The notes below the pieces were generated by a model, which was not told the DNA's origin, did no database searches, and saw only the letters and a list, made by a program, of their open reading frames with translations. Below, in pieces: positions 24,441-34,542 of a stretch of DNA of 64,000 nt. The DNA lies in NCBI GenBank assembly GCA_016617855.1, contig JAECUM010003715.1, positions 1 through 64,000 of the forward strand. Direction: 5' to 3'. Positions within the stretch are counted from its first letter, which is position 1. Each line of letters opens with the position of its first letter. The position numbers and the translations under genes were made by a program. This stretch comes from Megalonaias nervosa (taxonomy: Eukaryota > Mollusca > Bivalvia > Unionida > Unionidae).

Positions 24441-25706
24441 GTTTAATACGGGAATAATAGTTTCAGTATATTCAGTTTAGTGTGTTGAGTGCCTGCATAT
24501 TGAACTTGGAGCAGGGTATAATGTGCCAATCATGTTATTCTTCTTATATTTTGTCATTATGTAACTGGAAATATTATTTAACTGGTAATCTACAATATTA
24601 TGTAACTGGATATATACAATATTGCATAACTGGAAATGTACAGAGTGAAAGTAAACCAAGTCAGTTAGTTTTCATGTTGTTTTTACTGGAATCTGAAATT
24701 TTCAGAACATATTCTTTATTTCATAAAACAAGTTGTTGTTTGTTTGCCCATTTGATCCCATTCTGCCAAAAACTATATCAGTGCCAAAGCTGAGAAATTA
24801 AATGGCTGAAATGTAATGGTATGCACATACAATCAGAATGTTTTTTCTTTTATTTGTAGTTATACTTTGTAAATATACCTTAGGAATTTAAATTATATTT
24901 CAGTTACCATGATAACAATATGTTCTAAGCTGAAAAAGACACTGTTCCTTCTAAAACCAGACTCTGCTATGTGCATTGGTGTCTTTAGTCTTTTATTTAT
25001 TAGTAGCAAAAAACATGTATTCAAAAGTAAATTTAATTAATGACCATACGTTGTATATAGCGATAGGGTACATTCAGCAAATTAATTGAATATTGTACAT
25101 ATGAATGAGCAGGTATCCAAAAAAGAGATTACATTTTGTGTGAGGCCTCAGCAGTAGTGGTAATCAAGGTAAATGATGAGGGCCGTATTAGCAGTCACAC
25201 CAAAGTTACTCAGAATTTACTTTTTACCTAGTTAAATCAGGTTTCTAATATTAGACAATCACAATAACTTGCTTATTTTATGAACAAGGATTAAATAATA
25301 GAAAATGAAACCTCTGGTTTTTGGTTGAATTTATGTAGCACCTCTGCATTGATATGACAGATAAGAATGTTTTTGTTTTATCTCTTGTACATCTTAGGGG
25401 CCAACAATTCTTAGGTCAGAATTATTTTCAGAATTTATTTTTGTCATTAATGTTTACAGTGACCTGAGAAGATAACTAAAAGCTTTAAAGTGGTGAGCTG
25501 TGTGATCACTGATTATTATTATTATATGTCTGGTCGAAAGTGTAACTCATGTTTAATGTGTTTTTTGCACAATTTCATTTTTGTAAGACTGCTATTAAGT
25601 GTCTTACTTGGTGTTTTTTCAGTATGAGATTTTAGGACCATTCTTGCAATTGATCAAATTTAAAGAAAGATTGAGCAATTATAATGAATGTATTTATGAT
25701 TTTCAG
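24441..25706. other. Intron end, no genes seen
   Basis: AT-rich with no exon recognised. It ends in the acceptor GATTTTCAG at 25698-25706. Confidence 0.5.
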
Positions 25707-25952
25707 TTGTACAGAGTGTGTTGGAGAAAGGAAAGAGAGAACGATTCTCCTTGGAGAAGATGGAGCTGACAGTTGAGGAGTATGTCCCTTCCCCACCAGA
25801 CCCCCTCAGACTTTTTCTGACAAATCTCAGCCCCCGAGTAACACATGAGTGCTTACTTCTCTATCTGGAGCCCTGTTCTAATTCTACAATGACTGAGGTT
25901 CTCGATGGAAAATCTTCAGGAACAGCATTAGTTACATTTTCAGAGCCACCAA
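25707..25952 (+). CDS. PARP14: PARP14-like exon: end of RRM1 and start of RRM2
   Basis: A 246-nt phase 1-1 exon. The leftover G plus TT gives Val, then VQSVLEKGKRERFSLEKMEL completes RRM1 (alpha2-beta4). A Pro-rich linker (VEEYVPSPPDP) leads to RRM2, beginning LRLFLTNLSPRVTHECLLLY and ending at beta3 (GTALVTFSEPP). The donor is A|GTATGC. This places the intron at the same position of RRM2 as in RRM1. RRM2 is more divergent, lacking the GGG turn of RRM1 and RRM3. Confidence 0.85.
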
Positions 25953-26219
25953 GTATGCAGATATTTAATGTATAAGATGTGCAGATATTTAATGTATAAG
26001 ATATGCAAATATTTAATGTATAAGATGTGCAAATATTTAATGTATAAGATGTGCAAATATTTAATGTATAAGATGTGCAGATATTTAATGTATAAGATGT
26101 GCAGATATTTAATGTATAAGATATGCAAATATTTAATGTATAAGATGTGCAAATATTTAATGTATAAGATGTGCAAATATTTAATGTATAAGATGTGCAA
26201 ATATTTAATGTTTAAGATC
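25953..26219. repeat. 24-bp minisatellite abutting the splice donor
   Basis: About eleven copies of the type GTGCAGATATTTAATGTATA. The first unit (GTATGCAGAT...) contains the donor of the preceding exon itself. Since 24 is divisible by 3, both strands stay open by chance. Some units carry ATGCAAAT instead of GTGCAGAT. Confidence 0.95.
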
Positions 26220-26459
26220 TGCACAACATTTTTAATGTTTAAAATACATGCACATCTGCACAGGTATTTCAGTATTCTAAATTTCGGTTGGAAGAAATTT
26301 TAAGAAATATTTGGAAAATTCACGAAGTGTAGTGCAAGTCATACAGGACTTAAAGGCTTTCTTTGTATGGCAATTATGTACACTCCCTAAGAAATAGAGA
26401 CGGCAAAATCAATGACATTTTTGGACAACTATTACGACTCTGTGGTCTTAAACTAAGTA

Positions 26460-28037
26460 CAGTAGTCCCCCTCTTATACAGCCACCCCTTCTGCACCGGG
26501 AAAGTGGCCTTATAAGACAGGTGGCCTTTCCAGAGGGGGAATAAATTTTTTGTGAGAAGTATATGTAATGTACGCAGTAAGAAAGCTACATTCTTCAAAG
26601 CATTTAATATCTTCATTTTAAAGTAACATTAATTATTAAAAGGTTGTTCTGGTTATAATAGACTTATTTCAATTGAATATGCATTAATAGTTCTTATTCT
26701 TGGCGTAAGCGTGATATGCGAGCGGGTGTTGTTGTCATGTGCATTGCAAAACCATTCAAAAACATCATTTAAATCTTGGTACATACATAATTCTCTTTCC
26801 ATTTGCTCCATTTTCCCACTGTTGCTGAATAATCTCCTTATCGGTTACGATGTTGTTTATTCAAGTTTTTTCAACATAAAATTGTTTTATTCGAGTCTTT
26901 TCTACCTAAAATCGTTCGGAAAGTTCCCCCTCCCCACCTCACCTGATGTCGTCGAGTAGAATGACCGACTTTTTTCTAAAATAATCGTCTCCATTTATGT
27001 GATGACATGTTAATGTTTGGTAATGATTTATTCAGATGTTGTAACTGTATGCGATTTAATTATGCAGACGAAACTTTTGCAGAGCGGACGAAATGCCTTC
27101 TTCATAAATCTATTTTCAGACTATGCTGACCCTGTTATGATCTTGACAATTACATCTGTTGTAATCATCAGTGTTGCCAACTACAAGGCTGATAAAACAA
27201 TTTTTCTGCATTTAAACAAAATGCCATGTGTTTTTTAAAGGCAGCGATCTTGTCGCATGATTCATTAGTCGCAGTCTGGTACCCTATTTGTGTTTACATA
27301 TCTTTACACTAAGTGAGAGAAGCCAGAACGGCTTCGATATGTATGCAGAGTTGATCTGAACAACAGCACCTCGTGGCCATTAGGATTTGTAATCTTGACA
27401 ATTATTGTCAGTAGTAATAGCCACTAATTATGAAAGTGAACAAGCTCAACATCTTACTTAGAGAAGCCATAAAGGCTATCAAACCATTTTCCCGCTGACT
27501 TGTGTATTGTACATCAATACCGCCACTTCTCAGCTGTTACTACTGTTCAATAATTGTAATCTTAACAATTATCAGAGTGACTAAACCGGACATCTCATGA
27601 TAACACAGCAGTAAGGCTAATAGGATTACGTGTACTTACCTTTTTGTATGGATTAAAATTTGAGTCTTTCTCGGCTTTATGGAATAAATGTGGCTTCTCG
27701 TGAGGCGTAAATGATATAATATTAACCTTAGTGGTACGTGTACTTTAGTCAACACTTCTTTCAGTAACGAAAACCTGACATCGGGAAACAGAAATGGATT
27801 ACTTAACACACATTATGAATGAAATTGGTTCTGGATACATATTACAAAATAAAATGTGGCTGCTTGTGAGGGGTAAATTTTATATTTTTGCACTAATATG
27901 CTGGCCACTGGTCATGTTAGTGGGATGGCCTTTCGTGAGGGGTACTTTTGAACACAAACTCGTCAGTGATGTCGGATTCTGGCCGTAAGGAGCGGGTGGC
28001 CGCTGGTCATGGGGGCCGTTAAAGAGGGGGACTACTG
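26460..28037. mobile_element. Non-autonomous TIR DNA transposon (pogo/Tigger-like ends)
   Basis: The left terminus is CAGTAGTCCCCCTCTTATA and the right terminus is its reverse complement over about 17 bases. TA dinucleotides flank both ends (26458-26459 and 28038-28039). Length is 1578 bp. No transposase frame is visible. Subterminal repeats of the type GTGAGGGGTA occur near the right end. TA target and CAGTAGTCCCCC ends fit the Tc1/mariner superfamily (pogo/Tigger); the family call is inferred. Confidence 0.78.
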
Positions 28038-28039
28038 TA

Positions 28040-28480
28040 ATAGAAAAGAGCGAAAACCAACAGGTTTTATAATATTCAATAAATAATTTATTTCCCTAGA
28101 AAACAAAGTAAAAATTTTAAAAGAACTTACAGTAATGTGAATTAAATCCCTAAATAGTCCAAAAGGTTCTGTCACCAGTCCTAATGAATAAAATTTTAAT
28201 TAAATTCCATTGGTGTTTGAAGTAAGATCCAGTGGTAAAGGGGTTGATGTGCCTTTAGTGGCCTGTGATATATGGTGATGTGACAACAGTTTTTTGATGA
28301 ATCACAGTAATATGTCCTTGTTTGAATTCACTATTATTCCAAGTTCATGTCTCTGTTGATGAATATTTTTGAGCACTTTGTAATTCCAGAGAATAATAAT
28401 TTGAATAATAATTCTAGCCCAAATCAAATACTGAACACTACAATAAGACTGACTCTGCCTAAAGATATTAAAGCAAGAAC
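28040..28480 (-). mobile_element. Diverged gypsy LTR remnant
   Basis: On the minus strand it aligns with the 3' half of the LTR at 20066-20975. Shared landmarks include AATTTATTTCCCTAGAAAAC, CAACAGTT...TTGATGAATCACAG and a GAGCAC block. Ends are unclear. It starts immediately at the edge of the TA-flanked transposon, suggesting that element disrupted the LTR or inserted beside it. Confidence 0.65.
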
Positions 28481-30549
28481 GAGTAAATTCTAGATAAACA
28501 AGATTATAAAAAACCCTACTTGACCTAGGTCACAATTAGCATTTTCTGGAAATACTATGACTTAATTGAATTTTCCATTAAAAAACCCCACCAAAATACA
28601 CGCAACCAAAATATCACACAAAATTCATTGATGGTTTTAAATGGGAATTTCAGTGGTTGCAATCAAGTTCAAAGGGACATGATATACATTCTGCTCTTCC
28701 TGTATAGCTGATTATAAAGTCAGTTAATGGGATGAGAATCATACTACATTGTGCAGAAACCCCATCTCATTAAAGCATTTTTAGCATGACAACAAATATG
28801 CCATCACTGAAATCCATGTTCATGCCATTTGCATCAAATATGAATAAAGTTACATGTGCCCAAACACTATTTGCCAACTTCATAGCTAAACATAATCTGT
28901 TTCTGGTAGCATATCGTTTTTAAGATCTAGTAAATATAATGTTCCTCAACTCAAAAATCACAAAAAAGTTCTTATGCAGACAAACATAGTGGAATGAATG
29001 AGGTCTTTGTCTTCATCTCTAATACTAGTAAGTGATGATCATTTTCCAGATTTGATTGTCATTAATAATGAGTGGTGGTAGTGATGATAATGATGAAGTA
29101 TCTGCAAATTAGTGTTAAAGTCACAAAGGGTGTGATGGTATAATGCATGCATTTGTGTTTCATGTGTAGAACCTTACTGACATTAAAACAACACTAGACC
29201 CAGACAGTACCAGTCTTGAGTAGTTCTGGCAGTCAGATCTGACTCTGTGCACAGACAGGAAACAATGTAAATTTCTTGGTGGACTCATTAAATTTGCTAC
29301 TGATACAGACAAGTCACATTCCAAAGCAGTCTTAAAGGGCCTTTCTCCATTTCTGTGGAAACCTGGATCCAGTAACAGTACATCATCTCCTGAGTGTTAA
29401 GATCAGCAATGATGAAGACTGCTACTCATATAATCCAGCATTATGATCTCCTAAGAAGTGCTAAAAGTACTTGTGGTACCTATAAGAAAAATATGAATGG
29501 TGGTGCTTTACAATAAAAGAACTCACTGATCAGATGATAATAATATTTAATTTTTAAAAAGTCTAAATTTGTTCTATAGTTAAAATTTTTGTCTGATTGC
29601 ATGGTAAAAATTGGGTGAATGAAAATCCTCCCACTTTTGAGGTCAGAAGTCATGGCCAAAATTTGGAAATTTGGTCTGTCATCATCTGATACACCTTTCC
29701 TGTCACATGTATGAAAATGGTATGTATACATGTGACATGGGGTTCAATTCCTTCCATATTCCAACATCTACTATTGTTATAGGTCCATAGCATATATTTG
29801 TAATCAAAGAAAGAGAGAAAGAGGCAGACCTGAAGTTACAAATTGAAAATGTTCTAGTCTAGCCTAACATGAATTACATACAACTTTATAAATCATCTAG
29901 TTTCTCTTTTACCTTATTGGAACATGGATAAAACCTGACAATGCATATTTGTTAACAAACACTCGGATATGGATTTGAAATTAGATTAGAACAATATTAA
30001 CAAAGCAATTTCATTATAAAAAATGAAATGGCTGAACATTATTCTGAAATAAATTAATTTCACAAAATACGTAAAACAGCAAACTAACCTGCGAGGTGCA
30101 TGGATTCTAGTAGCTACAACTGCAGAAATCTTTTTCAAGAATCAAGGAGGTTCTTTTATAAGGGACATACAATTCAGTTACACCAGGTGCTTATGGTGCA
30201 TTATAAAGCAGAAATATATTAACTACCTGTGCAGATTGTCCACCTCACCGAATTACCTTATGTATCCAGAAAGAGTCAAACCATATTTTTATATGGTATG
30301 TGTGGTATACATACCCATATGAGTGACAGTGAGATTTGTTTTTATTTAGAACCATTAATACCTGTGACGATAGTCAAGTGAGGCTGAAGGCTATGTGTAA
30401 AATACTGTTTGTGCTGTTTACACTGTCCTAGGTGTTCTATATAGACATTGCATTTTATATTTGTTTTATTCAGCACCTAATAACACAAGTTCCTCACTGT
30501 GTCTTTTTCTTTATTGGCCAATTGTTTCTGTATGCAATTGTATTTACAG
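28481..30549. other. Intron, no genes seen
   Basis: No exon or recognised element. It ends with an acceptor TATTTACAG at 30541-30549. A methionine-initiated frame starting in the intron at 30432 reads hydrophobic residues into the exon; that part is intronic. Confidence 0.45.
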
Positions 30550-30786
30550 ATATTGACTGGTTGATGAAGAGAGTGAAGGAGAAGCCATTAGAGGGGAATT
30601 ATATCCAGGTTAAGAGAGTTCCAGTCACTCGCTCTGTTCAGCTGATGGGATTGCACCCAACAACCACAAATGACACAGTTGAGTTGTATTTTGAAAATGC
30701 AAAACGTAGTGGTGGTGGCCCAGTGGAGTATGTCAGGTTTGGAAGGGACAAGCAGTCATGTGTTGTCTTCTTTGAGAATGCAAAAG
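30550..30786 (+). CDS. PARP14: PARP14-like exon: end of RRM2 and start of RRM3
   Basis: A 237-nt phase 1-1 exon. A plus AT gives Asn, followed by IDWLMKRVKEKPLEGNYIQV, completing RRM2. RRM3 begins VQLMGLHPTTTNDTVELYFE and runs through GGGPVEYVRFG to beta3 (SCVVFFENAK). It closely resembles RRM1: FENxKRxGGGxVExxxFGR is common to both. The donor is G|GTGGGT. RRM1 and RRM3 look like the closest pair of the three. Confidence 0.88.
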
Positions 30787-30825
30787 GTGGGTGATTGTTA
30801 TATTTTGAAAGCCTTTTGAAAATTA

Positions 30826-31145
30826 AAAGTATGACAGAGGCATCAAAGTATGATGAGCATTAAAGTATGACAGGAACTTTAAAGAATAACATGGGCATAA
30901 AAGTATGATGGGCATTAAGGTATGATATGGGTATACATGTATGACAGAGACATTAAAGTATGACATTGGCATTAAAGTATTAGGGCGTCATTAAAGTATG
31001 ATGGGCATTAATGTATGACAGGCACATTAAAGTAAAACATAGGCATAAAAGTATGACAGGGGCATTAAAGTATGACGTGTGCATACAAGTATGACCGAGA
31101 CATTAAAGTATGACATTGGTATTATTAAAGTATGACAAGGGGATT
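30826..31145. repeat. Minisatellite of CATTAAAGTATGAC type
   Basis: About twelve irregular units of roughly 20-30 bases built on GGCATTAAAGTATGACA. It starts only 40 bases after the RRM3 exon donor. Confidence 0.85.
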
Positions 31146-31544
31146 AAAACCTCTAAATCAATTACGTAAAATGTCTATAACTGCAAAATAGGATGGAAAT
31201 GAGATAAACATTAACAAACATGGATATATCTCCAGCCAAGGATGAATAGGAAATAGAAGCCTAAAAGTTGAATATTTCTTGAGCTTTGGTATTTTCAAAA
31301 GAAGAAATAACATTTAAAACTTGTGAGCAAGAGCCATAACTCTGTCATAAAGGGAGACAAACAGAAAATCCTCCCTTGTAGTTTATTCCATACTGAAACT
31401 TGAACCCAAGACTGCAAATTATAGCATGCATCACTTTGCCTGCATGCGTCAACCCCAAAACTCTTTTAGCTAAGTGGACATTTCCAAATATAGGTGAAAC
31501 AGTCATGTATATAGCTATTATTGCACAGCAGACACACATGTAAA

Positions 31545-31742
31545 AGTGATCTCAATGTGGTCTTGAATGTAGCCATTCTTGCAAAGTAGACACACATGTA
31601 ACAGTGACCTTAACATGGTCATGAATGTAGTCATTCTTACACAGCAGACACACATGTAACAGTTACCTTAACATGGTCATCTATGTTGCCATTCTTGCAA
31701 AGCAGACACACTTGTTTGTGTAACAGTCACCTTAACATAGTC
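31545..31742. repeat. ~59-bp minisatellite, left part
   Basis: About three to four units of TAACAGTGACCTTAACATGG, GTAGCCATTCTTGCA and CAGACACACATG type. The array resumes after the solo LTR at about 32653-32770, so it is one array split by insertion. Confidence 0.85.
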
Positions 31743-31746
31743 ATAG

Positions 31747-32648
31747 TGTTATGTATATGTAGTTGAATTGTATGTTTGTTAGTTTTAATTTTTTTTATTT
31801 TTATTTTATTCCATTACATGTTATTGTAATGACAATTTTGTGTACTGGATTTGATTTTTTTTTTAGAAAATTCAATTCACTTCTGTTTGACTGATAAACA
31901 AGCCAGTAGTTTGAAACATTGTATCTTTTGGTGACCTAGATTCATTACCATTGTTAGGTCTGAAGTAAACAACTTTTTTTTATTATTCATTACCAGTGTG
32001 GGAATCATTGATTTTTAGCTTAGCTTAGGCTATACTATCATAGGTGATAATCGGCATGTAATGTATTTATGTCGCTCTGTTTGAAGGTGGTCACGTGACA
32101 TCATACGGGGAATCTATTTTATGTCTTAATTTATTGTATAGTCATTTTCTTGAGAAGAAATAGCCAGTTGTCATTTAAACCTTTGTAGCTCAAAGGTGTT
32201 TTTTGTTGTGAGCAGTATGAGTTGAATTTTTTATTTTTCGGAATTAATAATTCATTTCTCTGGAAAACATACATAAGGTCTCCTTACAGAATTCTTGGAC
32301 AAAGACATTTATTGAAAGTTATTGGGAATTCAAAAACTGGAATATTATTCTTTGTGATTCAAAAAGGAACTGTTGACACATCAGGACAAAGCAGATCATC
32401 GAAGATGTCATTGCCTTCCATCTTGGAATTTCATCAGGATTCGAACTGTGATTCACTTAGAACTTTTTATTGATAGGACATATTTTTTTAATTCTCGGAT
32501 TAATTTTGGATTTGATTCATAAACCGTAAGTCTTTTTTTCTCATTTTTGTCTGTTTTTCTAGGGAAATAAATTATTTGTTAAATTTTACAAAGCTGGTTG
32601 GCTTCACTCTTTTTCTTGTTACTTTTGTACGAGCCTAGACATGTAACA
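31747..32648 (+). mobile_element. Solo LTR of gypsy-type retrotransposon (902 bp)
   Basis: Begins TGTTATGTATATGTAG and ends ACATGTAACA, with the 4-bp duplication ATAG at 31743-31746 and 32649-32652. It aligns with the LTR at 7491-8379 and, inverted, with 20066-20975. It sits inside a minisatellite array. The AATAAATTATTT region near the 3' end may hold the LTR polyadenylation signal. Confidence 0.88.
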
Positions 32649-32652
32649 ATAG

Positions 32653-32770
32653 TGTAGGCATTCTTGCAATGAAGACTTATATGTAAGTGTGAGCTTAACA
32701 TGGCCATGAATGTTTGTATTCTTGCACAGCAGATATACATGTAACAGTGACCTTAATACAAGTTAAAACT
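32653..32770. repeat. ~59-bp minisatellite, right part
   Basis: About two units (GTATTCTTGCACAGCAGATA and TAACAGTGACCTTAA) matching the array left of the solo LTR. Confidence 0.8.
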
Positions 32771-32952
32771 AGATTGTACAACAAGGACTTTGGCAGTGAA
32801 ATGTTTGGCCCAATCATCAATATGATTTTGCAAAGGAGTGGTGATGATCTTTAGGTATGGTCAGTTTTCTCTCCTTTAGTTTCCATCTCTGTCATATTAT
32901 GGAAGCAGTTATGGAAGAAAAATGTTTTCAGTGACTCTTGTTCTTCTTGCAG

Positions 32953-34542
32953 ATGCTGAAAGAGTCTGCAAAAGGCCACACACAATTGACAATAAACACA
33001 TTGAAGCCAACCTGTATTATGAATGCTTGGATGATGACTTTGATGCAGAGGAATTTTCTGACTTAACTCATGGAATACAGGATGCAGCAGGCCATCTGAA
33101 GTTACCAGATCCAGTTGAGTTGAAAGATTTGAACCATCACATCCTCAGGTTTCTGGTGAAAAATGAAAGGCACAGACAGAAGTTTGAAAAGAATCTGTTA
33201 GACCTATATGGAGTTGTCAAATGGCCTTCCAGTGTAGATGGCCATCTTATAATTGAGTGCACTGTAAAGGTGGAGGACAAAAGTGCCAGCTCACTTCTCA
33301 AGGACTGGAATGCAAGGATTGTGGACAAGGTGAACAGTTTTACAGCTGATATTGAGGTGGCTGAGTTCAACCTAATACCGATGGCATGGCCAAGGGTGCT
33401 AGAGAGGCTGCAGAAAACAGACTTTGATAATCCTGATGATGTGAGCTTGTTTGTAGAGCAAACTAAATATATAATCACAGTGGCTGGTCTGAAAACTACT
33501 GTTGAACAGTTGAAGAAAACAGTCCAGGATATTATTGCTATTGTTGAGTCTGAGATAGAGCTTGAAAAGAAGAGAATCAGAGAAACAAAGGATCTGAAAG
33601 CATATGAGATCACATTACTTAGGACATTGCATTTCAAACAAGACATGGAAAAGATGTGTCCTGGTTTACAGTTTGATCTTGATAGAAGTGAACGGGTGGC
33701 AATTTTTGTTGGTCAGGCCAACGATGTTCAGAAGGCAGTGATACAGATGTATGAAAAGTTGCACAGTTTTGTCAGTGGCAGTATGCCAATGTCTAAAGCA
33801 GCCAAGAACCTGTTGTTGGTTAAAGAGACATGTAAATACATCAAACAGAAAATGGTTGCTGAGAAAATTATTGGGGTTTGGGATGTAACTAGGCCAGAGG
33901 CAGTTACGTTGTTTGGACGAGATGAGAGAGAAGTCAGAAATGCAATCCAGCTTGTAAAGGATTGCATCATTGAGGAGGATATACAACTTGATGATGCCAT
34001 GACAAAAACTGTTCAAGGGAAAGAATGTTCACAGCTTCTTAAGAAGATCCTTGATAAGTACATTGGATTAGTTGCCATAGAAACTAGCAAGACAAACATC
34101 GTGGTTGTTGGTGTGGATAACATTGTTCAAGGTGTTATTAATGAAATAAAAGACTACCTAGACAAACATTCTGTGCAAGAAATTTTTCTGAAATTAGATT
34201 CAGTGATGGTGAAATTTATCCAAAGATACAAAATGGAGGATATTACAGCTTTGGAAAAAAGGTTTGAGAGCTTATATGCAAAGCTCACCATTATTGATTT
34301 TAGGGATCAGAAAGGCATAAAAATAAATGGCACAAAAGATGGATGCAAAGCAGTCAAAACTGCACTGGCAGAAATGGCAAAAACTATCACCATAAAGGAG
34401 CATGTAATGGCCAACATAGTGGGACTTATAAAGTTCTTCCAGGGTTCCAAAGGGAGAGACCAGCTCAGTTCTATTGAATTGAAATGTAAATGTTTTATTG
34501 AGATGAAGGATTCAGTCACACCAAGTAGCCTGCAACTGAAAG
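32953..34542 (+). CDS. PARP14: PARP14-like exon: end of RRM3 and KH-like repeats
   Basis: A large 1590-nt phase 1-1 exon encoding about 530 residues. G plus AT gives Asp; AERVCKRPHTIDNKHIEANL then finishes RRM3. The upstream ATG at 32922 and its hydrophobic stretch are intronic, so there is no signal peptide. The rest contains regularly spaced beta-Gly-alpha modules: ITVAGLKTTVEQL, IFVGQANDVQKAV, TLFGRDEREVRNAI, VVVGVDNIVQGVI and IKINGTKDGCKAV, roughly 65-80 residues apart. This fits the KH-like repeats described for PARP14 between the RRMs and the macrodomains. Classical GxxG loops are mostly absent, so RNA binding is uncertain. The donor is AAAG|GTATCT. Confidence 0.85.

Noticed and set aside
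25940..26303. Open frames on both strands (YLHILYIK and CKYLMYKM repeats)
   Set aside because: Produced by the 24-bp minisatellite, whose period is a multiple of three.
30432..30549. Hydrophobic N-terminal extension before RRM3
   Set aside because: Intronic; the acceptor TTTACAG at 30549 and phase agreement define the exon start.
32922..32952. Met followed by hydrophobic residues resembling a signal peptide before the KH exon
   Set aside because: This is intron sequence running into the acceptor CTTGCAG; RRM3 needs the downstream exon in phase 1.
33137..34016. Minus-strand open frames within the large exon
   Set aside because: Antisense shadows of the KH-like coding exon.
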